DNA of 64,000 nucleotides from Syncephalis fuscata (taxonomy: Eukaryota > Zoopagomycota > Zoopagomycetes > Zoopagales > Piptocephalidaceae): positions 1-64,000 of the forward strand of contig JAHLTZ010000049.1 of NCBI GenBank assembly GCA_025786725.1, given 5' to 3'. Positions 44,514 through 55,376 of the stretch are shown here, piece after piece. The position numbers were made by a program, and so were the translations under genes. The stretch's first letter is position 1. Every line of letters begins with the position of its first letter. The notes beneath the pieces are model-generated. The model worked only from the letters and a program-made list of their open reading frames with translations, did not search any database and was not told the origin of the DNA.

Positions 44514-46002
44514 ATGTCTGGAACTGCTGCTGCTGCTGATACTGCTGCTAATACTGCTGCTGCTGCCAATATCGCTGCACAGCCTACCGCTGCTGCTGCC
44601 AATAATGCTGCTGCTGCCAATATAGCTGCACAGCCTGCCACCGCCGCTACTACCGCCGCAACAGACCCAACGCCAATCAACCCAGCCACCGACAGCGCGG
44701 CTGGGGGAGCACAAGGAAAGCCATATGTGATCTATATCATCTTTTACTCGATGTACCATCATGTGTACAAGATTGCACAAAAGATAGAAGAAGGTGTCAA
44801 AAGAGTGCCGAACGTTGAAGTGAAAATGTTTCGTGTAGAAGAAACATTGCCAGCTGAAGGTAAGTTTCATTATGGCTTATACAATGTTTATTTATTTGTA
44901 TAATAGTTTTGACACTAATGCACGCCGCACCAACACTTGATATTCCGGTTATCAAGGCGGCCGATCTGCCCAATGCCGATGGCTATTTGTTCGGTACACC
45001 GTAAGTACAGCTATGATGATCCAATGATTGCAATGCTTATTGTTGATGTAGAACACGATATGGTATTATGTCTGGTGCAATGAAGGCATTCTGGGATACT
45101 ACCGGCGGATTGTGGATGAAGTAGGTATAGCAGCGTTTAGCTAATTAATGATATATTACTTACACCATCAACAGAGGTGCATTAAAAAATAAAATGGCTG
45201 GTTTATTCTTTTCAACCGGCTCCCAGCATGGAGGGCAAGAAACGACCGCACTTACTTTCCTTACAACGTTTGCGCATCAAGGCATCATTTATGTACCATT
45301 AGGTAGGTAGCTGTTCTATTTATAATAGCTGTGCTAATGCTAGCCTATATTCAGGTAATTTGGAACCTATGACCAGACTAGACCAAATTGTAGGTGGTAG
45401 CTATTATGGCTCTGGCACTATTGCTGGCGCTGATGGATCACGTAATCCATCCGAAATTGAATACGAACTAGCTTTGACCCATGTAAGATACTTCAAATAT
45501 GATTAACAATTCATTAATCGCCTATATTCTTGGTTACTAGGGCGAGCAATTTGCTACTACACTGTCCGACTACATGACAGGCGTACGAAACCGTCATGGA
45601 GTGGCTGCACCATCGCAGGCTCCTGCTTCCACTGGCGCCACCAATGTAAGTTGGCATGCACGCAGTTTATTAATATTTGTTTTACTAACTTAACTGGTTA
45701 GGCTGCCACAACTCAGTCTGCTACAAGTGCACAACCGGCGGCTGCTGGTGCCCAGCCTGCTGCTGCTGCTGCACCCACTGCTGCCGCACCTACTGCTGCC
45801 GTGCCCACTGCTGCTGCGCCCACTGCTGCTGCTACCGCTCCAAACCCTGTAGCACAAGGTAATTAAATAAATGCTAGTTACCAATTACCGTGTATTTACT
45901 AATTTATTATTAACGATCATTAATTGAATTATTTAAGCTGCCAGTGCGCCCATAGGCAAACGGAAAAGTTTGCTAAGTCGTGTGATGAAGAAGCTTGGTT
46001 AG
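44514..46002 (+). CDS. WrbA/Pst2-type NAD(P)H:quinone oxidoreductase with Ala-rich ends
   Basis: Flavodoxin-like quinone reductase; relatives bind FMN and protect against quinone stress. About eight short exons. The first 70 residues are a low-complexity Ala-rich head with an internal repeat (AAAANIAAQP occurs twice). The flavodoxin domain then reads PYVIYIIFYSMYHHVYKIA (the FMN phosphate loop position), ADGYLFGTP, TRYGIMSGAMKAFWDTTGGLW, KMAGLFFSTGSQHGGQETT, HQGIIYVPLG and GGSYYGSGTIAG, all in family order. A second Ala/Pro-rich run follows in the last exons, and the protein ends in a basic tail (IGKRKSLLSRVMKKLG). Fungal Pst2/Rfs1/Ycp4 proteins sit at the plasma membrane; the basic tail here could help binding, which is inference. 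Confidence 0.88.
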
Positions 46003-46142
46003 ATTGCTTCTACGCTAGCTATTAGCATTTTCTTTCAATAAATCGCACATGTTTATGCAAAGTATCGTAATATTTATATTATTGTTGTATTTGGTAAAGA
46101 TATTTATTTAGCAATTACATTTTGTTGTTATTAATATTATCG

Positions 46143-46174
46143 AAATAAAGCAAGTTTTGTATAAACATTTAAAT
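46143..46174 (+). repeat. 32-base direct repeat left of the MULE
   Basis: AAATAAAGCAAGTTTTGTAT continuing to AACATTTAAAT is repeated at 48621-48652 in the same orientation with one mismatch. The pair brackets the transposon. Confidence 0.85.
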
Positions 46175-46189
46175 TCTAAAAAAATTCTC

Positions 46190-48343
46190 TTTTTTTCTTG
46201 TTTTATAAAATAAATACACCGCTTTTCAATTTTATTTAGAAACACACTTTGTTTTCTTGTAATGGCGTTCACCACAAATTAAACATTCTTTAATAACACG
46301 CTTTCTTTTTTTGATAGCCGTTTCACTAGTAGTTTGTATTTTTTCTTCAATAAAAATGCTTGTTTCAATGTTATTAATGCTAGTGTTTACAGAGCATGTT
46401 CTTGTATTGTGTCCTTTTGAGCTACAATTGTGACAAGCATATCGCTGAGAGGCTTCCAAAGCTTCACCACAAATCTAATTCTTTTAACTTTTGGTCTACT
46501 AGCTTTCTTCGTTATTGTCGGTGGCAAAACAAAATGTCTGCGTAATTGATGCATTTCAACCGGACAAATTTCTAGAGCATATACTTTTTTTAGATAATTA
46601 ACGGTGTAAGATTTATCAATAAAATCATCTAATAAGAGCTTAAGATTCTTCAAAATTATTGCCACATGACTACAAACAAACTTCATCTCTTCCCAGTATC
46701 CACATGTGCAGGTTTTTGCAGTTAAATCTACTGTTCTGACAATACCAGACTTGATATCTTTAACTTGAAATTTGGTATCAGAATAATCGTCAATTATATA
46801 ATTATTAGCGTCAGTTAATGTTGATTTATACAACAAATAGCTATTATTAGTTAACAATCCTTGAGCTTGTGAATACTTAATTCTACGCTTATTCAACAAA
46901 GTTCCAACTTTGGCGACAAATCCAGTAAAAAAGTGATAATGGGATTTGTTCCAAAGATTGTTCATCCATGAGTTCAATGACTCTGATGAATTTGAAGTAA
47001 CGCAACCAAATCTTAGCCATTTAAAAGATGATCTAGCCCAGTTTTCTGCTGAGTCTATTAGCTTGTTATAAGCTGGCTCATTTAATGACCGTATCACTTT
47101 CATTGAATCTAAAAATAAATTAGTACTTTGAATGTAATTTAAATAAATATAAATACCATTAAATTCTTTACTAGTTAAAGCTTTTGCAGCTTTCCATATT
47201 AATCCATTAAGCTTTGTTTTAAATTCAGCATTGATGTTTCTTTCAATATGAGCAACACATGCAGAGTGGTGTGCCAAGGGAAATACAGTCCTTATCGAAG
47301 ACTCTATTCCTTTATCTCTGTCGCTAATGATGACTTGATTTTTTTCTCTTAATTCAGGTATTGAATCTGATAGATGTTTAAGAAAATAGACCCAGTTGTT
47401 TTTATTTCATAAGATACTATAGCAACAGCCAAAGGGAAAATATTGTTATTTCCATCTTTAACAACTGCAGTAAGAGCAACACCGCCATAAGAAGATCTTA
47501 GATGGCAGACATCAATTAGCAGTACTTTACGAGTATAGTGGTAAGCTTTAATAGCTGATGAAGGACATAAAAATGCCCTTTCAAAGTTACCAGACTGGTT
47601 CTGCGAGAAGTGCTGAACAGAACCCGGATTAAAATGTTTGAATTTGATAAGGTAATCTTTAATAAATGAAAAAGAATTGATATTGCTGTTAATATCATTC
47701 TTTTTCATCGAATTAAGGGCGGACCAAGCTTTGTAATAAGAAATATCACTCCTGTTGAACTATTACAGCTGTTAGTGTATATTAAATAATCAAATATGTA
47801 CTACTTTGATAATTTTCTTTGTACATCTTTTGGTTTTACAATTGAAAATGTAGCAACATCATTCGTAATATATTTAGCAATAGACTTAATAGTACCATTA
47901 CCCGTGTTATATGGACAGTCATTAAATGCTCAAGATTGCATTGAACAATCTTTACTAAGCCAGTTTTCTGCTTTCTGGCAGTCAAAACAAACTGATATTT
48001 GTTGCTAAAATGGTCTTCATGAGGGCAAATAAGCTGTAATCTTGTTGAATCACTATTTTTCCTCTTAAAATTGCAACCGTTAACAAGCTTAAACTCGTCA
48101 ACAGCAATCCTCGGTTCTTCAATGCTGTTAAATATAGCTTTTTTAAATAGTTTGGTAGACATTGCGATAGGTTTTTCAAAACGGCGTATCTCGATAAATA
48201 AAAGCAAAGAACAATTTATTTTTATTTATTAAATTTATTATAATAAACTTAAAAAATAATTTATTACAATAAAGTTTAAAACAATGTATTTTTCTAAATA
48301 AAAGTGAAAAGCAGTGTATTTATTTTATAAAACAAGAAAAAAA
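46190..48343 (-). mobile_element. MULE (Mutator-like) DNA transposon
   Basis: A 2.15 kb element with 38-base terminal inverted repeats: 46190-46227 (TTTTTTTCTTGTTTTATAAA and on to CACCGCTTTTC) and 48306-48343, which read as reverse complements with one mismatch. It encloses a MULE transposase on the minus strand. Several GTGTATTT-containing copies follow each other near the right end (48230-48380), possibly subterminal binding sites. The typical 9-11 base target duplication was not identified directly outside the TIRs; a longer direct repeat lies further out. Confidence 0.75.
46232..48162 (-). pseudogene. MULE transposase with SWIM zinc finger, frame broken
   Basis: Cut-and-paste transposase. 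From ATG at 48162: an N-terminal DNA-binding part (IAVDEFKLVNGCNFKRK, then LQLICPHE), NTGNGTIKSIAKYITNDVAT, FNPGSVQHFSQNQSGNFERA, first catalytic D in VLLIDVCHLRSSYGGVALTA, second in IISDRDKGIESSI, HHSACVAHIERNIN, the glutamate region FGCVTSNSSESLNSWM, and the SWIM finger CTCGYWEEMKFVCSHV. The C terminus has a CCHC knuckle (CHNCSSKGHNTRTC) and a second Cys/His cluster (CLICGERHYKKTKC). Four or more one-base frame breaks interrupt it. The three catalytic acidic positions are all present, so if the breaks are read errors the element could be functional. Confidence 0.85.
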
Positions 48344-48746
48344 GTATTTCTGTAATTAAAGTTGAGAAACGGTGTATTTTTCAAAATTTTCTTAATAAAA
48401 ATGATAGAATAAATAACATAGTGGCTAAATAAATTAAATATATTATTTATCCAAAGTTACATATACACAGATACGTGCGACTAACTCAAATGTAAATCAC
48501 TCAATAAAACAATCAAATAGCACAATCTAGTATAAACATTGCAAATATTGATTTTATAACTGTTATATTTATTTATTGTCCAGCTGTAAAATAAATTATT
48601 TATAACATTTCTGTTATTAAAAATAAAGCAAGTTTTGTATGAACATTTAAATGAATTTCAATTTGTGTGTGTGGCAAACTGATGGTAAAAATTGCATATT
48701 TTAAAATCCAATTGGAAAGAAAATGGCTCATTTATCGAATTTATTA
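48344..48746. other. Intergenic AT-rich region right of the MULE
   Basis: Very AT-rich with the second 32-base direct repeat at 48621-48652. It holds the 3' flank of the secreted-protein paralogue. No gene seen. Confidence 0.45.
48621..48652 (+). repeat. 32-base direct repeat right of the MULE
   Basis: Matches 46143-46174 at 31 of 32 positions, in the same orientation. Confidence 0.85.
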
Positions 48747-49376
48747 TTATGATATAGGTGAAAGCCAACAGTACTTCAAGTATTGATTGCCTGTAAACGT
48801 TGCCTGGACGCCAACACTCTTCATTGCATTTACTAGAACGGTGTAGTCGGCCAGTATTTTCATTGCAGCCAATTCTCCTTGGCCACCCAATTCCACCGCA
48901 TCCACGAGAAAAGTTGTAAGCATCTGTTGTGCTGCTGTATCTTTGCGTTGAAATTCGGTATTATGTTTACTGACCCACGTATGAAGTATACGGAATTCCA
49001 TTAGCGAGTCTGCCTTGCTTTTGCCTGTATCCGTTACTTGATGAGCAATCCACATAGCGACCGCCCTATCTGGATCGTAGCCTACACAATCACCAAAATG
49101 CCCGTTTAGAGCAAACTCTTTTAGACTTGCTACCGCCTTTTCAGCGCCTTTGATCGGTAACTGATCATTCGGTTGAGATACATATGCTGTCAATGACTGT
49201 ATATTATCCAGTGTTCTTGGCTTATTAGAATAACTTGACAAGTTATTGTTAAAAAACAATACGTTGCTTATTGTGTCTGTAACTGACTCGGCCGCTATCG
49301 AAGCTACATATGTTTTTGTCGACAGTATGAGTAAAATTTCAGCAAAGAAACCTACAAAAGCTACAAACTTGAACAT
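48747..49376 (-). CDS. Secreted protein, apparently truncated paralogue of 38053-38911
   Basis: ATG at 49376 gives a hydrophobic signal segment (MFKFVAFVGFFAEILLIL) and a helical domain of about 180 residues. It shares with the 38 kb protein DPDRAVAMWIAHQV, KADSLMEFRILHTWV and a tail FTGNQYLKYCWLSPI, which aligns with the end of the other gene's first exon. At the matching exon end the GTAAGT donor is replaced by ATATCATAA, so the frame stops three codons later and no second exon is visible. It is either a shortened functional copy or a degenerating one. A (TA)n TATA-like run lies just upstream. The larger frame that starts further upstream is not used because it lacks an ATG. Confidence 0.65.
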   Translation of the reverse strand: MFKFVAFVGFFAEILLILSTKTYVASIAAESVTDTISNVLFFNNNLSSYSNKPRTLDNIQSLTAYVSQPNDQLPIKGAEKAVASLKEFALNGHFGDCVGYDPDRAVAMWIAHQVTDTGKSKADSLMEFRILHTWVSKHNTEFQRKDTAAQQMLTTFLVDAVELGGQGELAAMKILADYTVLVNAMKSVGVQATFTGNQYLKYCWLSPIS

Positions 49377-51070
49377 GATATATATATAAAAGAATGAACT
49401 AGGAGAAGAAGAAAATGTAGTAGCAATGGCTGTAGTCAAGACTGGGAACATTACAGAACTGCTTTGATGCATGTGAAACCAAATTGGTCCATATTAAGCT
49501 GTATGCCCAACTTGAAGTTTCTTAGTTATATTTCTATTGGCACTGAGAACGTGCTTTTAATACTATATCCATACATATTTATTCCTATTTTGTACAACAT
49601 TGTCTTTATTGATATGCAATAAATATTTAAATCATATATTGGTATTTCTATTACTCTGTTACTCCTTTTAACCATTGATTGGTATCTAATGTACCAGCGT
49701 TACTGTTTTATAATTCCGCACAGGGTCTTGTGAAAGTGTGACCAAGAAATATATTGTGTAATCAATCACAAGAATAATATATCTATTGGATATTAGTACC
49801 GATTACTAGTAACAAATGCCTATTACGACAATATGACGAGTAGCTACTTGTTAGTTGTGAGCATATGAGCAGTCACCTGAACTAATATGCTGCATTAATG
49901 ATGAAATACTACAAGGCACTCAAGTTTTATTATTAGTTGTGTTTACTATATAATGATAGCTTTATTCAATATCAATAAAGGAATAATCAAGTTTCTAGTC
50001 CACTATTATTTCTACTTAGTGTCATACAAGTTATTCAGTTTATTATAGTTAAACTGTGGTAATTAATGACCAATAAGAAATAATTTATTATAAAAGCAAT
50101 ACAACCAAACAACACATTGTATTCTGAGCGTTAAGGTAAGCGTTAATAAGCATCAGAAATTAACGTTATAGGATAGCGACAGGATAAGTGTTGCTTGGTC
50201 ATCTAAGTTGCGATTTCTAAAACTAGAAGCGTAACACCAGCTTTAGCGTTTAAAAGAATACACTGAAATGTTATAATTATAATTCATTTGATTAGCACAA
50301 ATAGTCACTATTTAGCTTTATTTAGTTAAGAAAACTAAGCTGCTTTAAACTAATATGTGTTCAATTATTTATTATAATGGTTTATTTATAATAGCTAGAA
50401 TGTTGAGTCCAATTGGTACCACAAGCGCAAATATTCAATAATCAACAATTCCTTAAATTACCAGCTACTATTATTGATTTGAATCAAAGCATTGTATTGT
50501 AAATCATATATCAATAATCCTCAAATTACTTAACTAATCTAATAGTATTTAAAATTTACTAAGAAAATATAAAGTGTCAGTCATAAATGGCTAAATAACG
50601 ACATAGTGTTCGTTGATGCCAGACATCAGTTCAAGTACTCAAAACTGGTTATAAATAATAATGATTAAAACAAACAATGGCTTAATTATTTATTTCGAAA
50701 AACTGGAAAAAACAAAGAATGTACACGATTCACTAAACAACCTTATTGGATGGATTAGTATGCGATGTAACATTTACAAAACAAAACAAAGAACTGTCTG
50801 GGTAATAACCTGTTATCCACAACACCACACAGCCTGTACCCATAACTATACGGGTCGAATACCTTTTTTATATTGTTTTAATATCTAATTCTAGCAATAC
50901 TGCGTTTCAATATTTGTAATTTTATATAGATACGCGCTAATAAAAATACCATTTATTTGAAACACGAATTTGATCTGGGTAACAAATCGCCTGTATACTG
51001 ACCCATTTACTCGCAGTTCATTATTTTTGTCTATACATGCTCTCTTTGTCAGTATTCTTTGGACCAACGC
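49377..51070. other. Long AT-rich intergenic region
   Basis: No gene recognised. From about 50780 to 51000 it shows interrupted similarity to 52290-52420, the corresponding region upstream of the second CAP gene (AATAACCTGTTAT, CACACAGCC/CACACAGGC, ATTCTAGCAA), evidence that the tandem duplication once covered more than the now-identical block. Confidence 0.5.
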
Positions 51071-51086
51071 TAAAACATCAGCAGCA

Positions 51087-51094
51087 TATAAATA
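51087..51094 (+). promoter_or_regulatory. TATA box of CAP gene 1
   Basis: TATAAATA about 180 bases upstream of the ATG, followed by a CA-rich leader (CATCATCACAACAACTC). The same box, identically placed, is at 52577-52584. The long leader suggests transcription starts about 30-60 bases after the box. Confidence 0.6.
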
Positions 51095-51269
51095 TCGACT
51101 AATTTTATAGCTTAGTTTTTGTTCATCATCACAACAACTCTTCTACACTCAAACACTAAACGATTCAGCTATACTTGTTACAGCTAGACTGGCAAGAATA
51201 CTCTACGCTCTTAAACACGCTACAAACTATCAAATTGGCCAATCTTTTATAAATACTATCAAAATTATC

Positions 51270-51857
51270 ATGAAATTCTTCATTGTTCTTGCTGCCACCG
51301 CTCTCTTGGCCATTGGTATCGCCAACACTGATGCCGCTTCATCTAGTGTTAGAACACCTGTCGGCAATGCTAATGTCAACACAGGCAGTCGGCCTGCTTC
51401 TAAGCCCGCTTCGCGGCCTAGCTCTGCTCCCCAACCTGCACTCGACACCAAGTCCATGGAAGTGCAAATGCTATGTGCAGTTAACAAGTTCCGCTCCAAG
51501 TATGGCCTTCAGCCATTGGGTTTAGATCAAGGCTTAAATAGGGCTTCTCTGCAGCATAGCCAGGCACAGGCCAGCCGAAGACAAATGGAACACCGGTTTC
51601 CTGGTGGAACCACTCCAACTCAGCGTATGGATGCAGTTGGCAATTGGATGCGAACTGCCGAAAATATTGCTTATGGCTCGTCTACTGTGGAAGGGGTTAT
51701 GGATCAATGGATCAAATCACCCGGTCACAATGTAAACATGCGCTCTGATACTACTCACTTTGGTGCGGGTATGGCTAAGAGCTCAAATGGTACGCCATAC
51801 TGGACACAGAACTTTGGACAAGATCGTAACAAACCAAAGAACATTCCAAAATGCTAG
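51270..51857 (+). CDS. Secreted CAP/PR-1 (SCP/TAPS) protein, copy 1
   Basis: Intronless, 195 residues. The signal peptide (MKFFIVLAATALLAIGIA) is followed by a Ser/Pro/Ala-rich spacer (about 23-60) and a CAP domain: MLCAVNKFRSKYGLQPLGL (helix 1), LNRASLQHSQAQASRRQMEH with the CAP1 histidine, ENIAYGSSTVEGVMDQWI with the conserved glutamate, SPGHNVNM with the second histidine, HFGAGMA and YWTQNFGQ. CAP proteins are secreted and some bind sterols or act in host contact. Only the segment IAYGSSTVEG differs from copy 2. The third CAP gene at 28887-29391 has the same order of motifs. Confidence 0.92.
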   Translation: MKFFIVLAATALLAIGIANTDAASSSVRTPVGNANVNTGSRPASKPASRPSSAPQPALDTKSMEVQMLCAVNKFRSKYGLQPLGLDQGLNRASLQHSQAQASRRQMEHRFPGGTTPTQRMDAVGNWMRTAENIAYGSSTVEGVMDQWIKSPGHNVNMRSDTTHFGAGMAKSSNGTPYWTQNFGQDRNKPKNIPKC

Positions 51858-52007
51858 AAATACTCAACTTAGATTATGAATTGATTTCTGCTTTTACTGT
51901 AATTATATAGTAATTAGCTAATGCTGAAACATGAACATTATGACGAATATTTTTGAATAAACTTTTATGTTTGCCTATAAAAAGCTATCTGAGTTTGTAT
52001 TGTCACA

Positions 52008-52560
52008 ATAGAGTTATTAAAGATAAAAGTAATGCTGAAAATTAATATATAATTGAAATTACTTATTTAAGCTTATACTTAATGCTTTAATAAATAGCAA
52101 CTGGTTATTCTTTAATTAATCATGTGTATATTTGAATGTTATATATAAACTACTTTTAAATACTTAACGGAAAAATACATTTAATAGTATAGCTAGAATG
52201 CACAATAAAACCATCAATAATGTCAAACACAATCACGTAGTTACAACAAACATTCATTTATGGTGCAACAGCCACGTAACAAAGCAATAGATTGTTCAAT
52301 CAATAACCTGTTATTTACAATGCCACACAGGCTACGGCCATTGCTTGTATGCTTCAAATACTTTGTTTCAGTTTTAATTCTAGCAACATTGTCACTCAGA
52401 TCAAATTCGTGTTTCAAGAAAATAACATTTCTATTAAAGCACATCTATACAAAGTGCAAACAATGAAACACCATATTGTTTGTCCAACAATCTATTTGTT
52501 TTTAAAGCATTGTTCCTTTGCATAGCATGATCTTTTCTTTGTCATCGCTGAGCCAACAGC
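52008..52560. other. Spacer between the duplicated CAP blocks
   Basis: AT-rich, unique relative to copy 1 except for patchy similarity of 52290-52420 to 50800-51000. No coding feature. Confidence 0.5.
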
Positions 52561-52576
52561 TAAAACATCAGCAGCA

Positions 52577-52584
52577 TATAAATA
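52577..52584 (+). promoter_or_regulatory. TATA box of CAP gene 2
   Basis: TATAAATA at the same distance from its ATG as in copy 1; surrounding promoter and leader sequence are identical, so the two genes are probably co-expressed. Confidence 0.6.
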
Positions 52585-52759
52585 TCGACTAATTTTATAG
52601 CTTAGTTTTTGTTCATCATCACAACAACTCTTCTACACTCAAACACTAAACGATTCAGCTATACTTGTTACAGCTAGACTGGCAAGAATACTCTACGCTC
52701 TTAAACACGCTACAAACTATCAAATTGGCCAATCTTTTATAAATACTATCAAAATTATC

Positions 52760-53347
52760 ATGAAATTCTTCATTGTTCTTGCTGCCACCGCTCTCTTGGC
52801 CATTGGTATCGCCAACACTGATGCCGCTTCATCTAGTGTTAGAACACCTGTCGGCAATGCTAATGTCAACACAGGCAGTCGGCCTGCTTCTAAGCCCGCT
52901 TCGCGGCCTAGCTCTGCTCCCCAACCTGCACTCGACACCAAGTCCATGGAAGTGCAAATGCTATGTGCAGTTAACAAGTTCCGCTCCAAGTATGGCCTTC
53001 AGCCATTGGGTTTAGATCAAGGCTTAAATAGGGCTTCTCTGCAGCATAGCCAGGCACAGGCCAGCCGAAGACAAATGGAACACCGGTTTCCTGGTGGAAC
53101 CACTCCAACTCAGCGTATGGATGCAGTTGGCAATTGGATGCGAACTGCCGAAAATGTTGCTTATGGCTGGCCCTCTGTAGAAGTAGTTATGGATCAATGG
53201 ATCAAATCACCCGGTCACAATGTAAACATGCGCTCTGATACTACTCACTTTGGTGCGGGTATGGCTAAGAGCTCAAATGGTACGCCATACTGGACACAGA
53301 ACTTTGGACAAGATCGTAACAAACCAAAGAACATTCCAAAATGCTAG
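52760..53347 (+). CDS. Secreted CAP/PR-1 (SCP/TAPS) protein, copy 2
   Basis: 195 residues, identical to copy 1 except for five residues between positions about 133 and 142 (VAYGWPSVEV instead of IAYGSSTVEG). Same signal peptide, spacer, histidines, glutamate and YWTQNFG signature. Intact and intronless. The changed residues lie next to the conserved CAP glutamate, so they could alter the cleft rim; that is inference. Identical flanks on both sides argue for a recent duplication or for ongoing gene conversion. Confidence 0.92.
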   Translation: MKFFIVLAATALLAIGIANTDAASSSVRTPVGNANVNTGSRPASKPASRPSSAPQPALDTKSMEVQMLCAVNKFRSKYGLQPLGLDQGLNRASLQHSQAQASRRQMEHRFPGGTTPTQRMDAVGNWMRTAENVAYGWPSVEVVMDQWIKSPGHNVNMRSDTTHFGAGMAKSSNGTPYWTQNFGQDRNKPKNIPKC

Positions 53348-53497
53348 AAATACTCAACTTAGATTATGAATTGATTTCTGCTTTTACTGTAATTATATAG
53401 TAATTAGCTAATGCTGAAACATGAACATTATGACGAATATTTTTGAATAAACTTTTATGTTTGCCTATAAAAAGCTATCTGAGTTTGTATTGTCACA

Positions 53498-54115
53498 GTA
53501 GAGCTAATATAATGTAATAGAGCTTGATCAGATGATAATAAAATATTACTAGCATAAATAACAATGTTTTATTAAAAGATATGCACTTATGTATGTATTT
53601 ATATAAGCACACGTTATCCGTATATTTTGAATCTAGAAATATGTACATAGTTTAAAAACAGTAGTCAACAGACCTTTTAATCCAATTTATAAATATACGT
53701 TCATTCTCCATTTAAACAATAACATCAGCGATTTATTTAGTTAACAATGTACGTCTATATTATTATATACTACTCTATGGTATACTAGATACATTCCATT
53801 TATTATATAACTCAAGTATATAGTTTGATAAATGAAAGAGATAAAAGACTCAAAATGTATTTGTAATAAATATAGAGAAGAACAGAAACAGCTTTGGCTA
53901 AAGAAAGACTAAACGAGTATATAGTTGTATATAAGATAATAAATATAGTTAAATGTAGTTATTTTAATATATTAATATTTTCAAAAAAATTATGTCTAAT
54001 TAATAGGTGTGAGAAATGGCAATTATTCATTTATTTTCCATTAATAACACTACAACACTACAACACCATATTTTATCTATTATTGCTACTGTACTATTGT
54101 CATCGCCTTACAATC
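53498..54115. other. Intergenic region upstream of the Tls1 gene
   Basis: AT-rich; the only longer frame runs into the Tls1 start and is not coding upstream of the ATG at 54116. No recognised repeat. Confidence 0.45.
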
Positions 54116-55376
54116 ATGGAGAATTCAGCCAGTACAACACGGAAAAAGAACTACCGAAGAAAGCCGCGTACCAATGAAGATACAGACGCAGCGGTAGACG
54201 GCGAATCACCAGCCACGTCCATGTTGACGTCCACGGCTGAAGAACCGACCAGGTACGTTGTAGCAGTAGGCGGCACGCTATTCCATAACACTAACATAGC
54301 AATTATAGTGAAACAATTGAAGATTTATTAGAAATACGGCGTATGCGTAAACGTACACCAGGTATGGATACACAAAAACTACAAGCACCTTTAGAAAAGA
54401 AGAAAAAGAAGACAGAAAATAAGAAAGATGGTTCTAAAACGGCCGTCACTAGTCATGATGCAGCGTAAGTAGCGTTCACTGCTCACTCCGTCATAGTAAT
54501 TAATAGTAACTAACCACAATAAATGAATACAGTGCCAGTGCCGAAACAGAAAAGAAATCGACCCTAGCATTTACAGGCCAGACAAATATTGTTGATGTGG
54601 ATAAACACATGTAAGTAGTTATTAAAAGTTATATAGCCAATATATTAATGTTATTATTGTGTAGGATGGCGTATATTGAAAAAGAGATGCGCAAGAGAAA
54701 GACTGACAAAAGCACCCCTACCAATGATACAGAGAATAGAGACGATAACCACGACGATAATAGTGACAACGACAACGACGATGAAGAAGAAAAGGATACA
54801 ACGGCTCCTAATATACTTGATCCATTCTATGCGTTGTATGTAGCATCAGAACAAGCAAAGGTAGCTAATTCATACAAATATTACGTAAACACGATTAACA
54901 CCGTAACCATCATACTAGATGAATATCAATAAGAACAAAGATAAAGAAGGCAGTTTAACAAGCTCATCTACTATGCTTACTCAAGTACAAGAAGTTGATC
55001 TAGGCATGGAGTAAGTAGTAGCTAGCTATTCTATTGTATTGGTTATGATTAACATTTGCATTTAATAGTGCTCGATTGCGTAATATTGAAGAAACAGAAA
55101 GGGCAAAACGTAAACTACAAGAAGACGCTAAATCATCAGTAAGTAATAAGTATTTGTTATTAATATAACATAAACTAATAGCATACCAATAGAATATTAT
55201 GAATAATGTTCCTTCTCACCGATGTAAGTAATTTATTATTTAATTAGATATGATATTAATATATATGTATATGTGGTATTATAGTCTTCCAACATAGACT
55301 GAATATACAATCTAGTAGTCACTCATCAGATCAACAAATGGTCGATCGATTCCGTAAAATACAACGTCGCCGTTAA
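54116..55376 (+). CDS. tls1: Tls1/C9orf78-family spliceosome-associated protein
   Basis: Homologue of human C9orf78 and fission-yeast Tls1, which bind spliceosomal components and affect splicing of shelterin and heterochromatin transcripts. About eight small exons. Matching blocks in order: KNYRRKPRTNEDTD (basic head), ETIEDLLEIRRMRKRTPGMD, FTGQTNIVDVDKHM joined to MAYIEKEMRKRK (compare the family motif D..MMKYIE.EL.KRK), an acidic linker, NILDPFYALYVASEQAK, MLTQVQEVDLGME with RLRNIEETERAKR, NVPSHR with FQHR, and a C-terminal MVDRFRKIQRRR. The blocks match the family's order. The start is the first ATG that opens the basic head. No frame errors found. Its own gene is intron-rich. Confidence 0.85.

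Larger units (their letters stand above)
51071..52007 (+). repeat. Tandem duplicated block, copy 1
   Basis: About 937 bases covering promoter, CAP gene and 3' end, matching 52561-53497 at a constant offset of 1490 bases. By eye the only differences are eight substitutions clustered at 51666-51696. Confidence 0.92.
52561..53497 (+). repeat. Tandem duplicated block, copy 2
   Basis: See copy 1. Identity starts at TAAAACATCAGCAGCATATA and ends at GTTTGTATTGTCACA, beyond which the sequences diverge abruptly. Confidence 0.92.

Noticed and set aside
44474-44689. Antisense Ala-rich frame opposite the WrbA N terminus
   Set aside because: It is the complement of the GCT repeats of the sense gene, a typical shadow frame.
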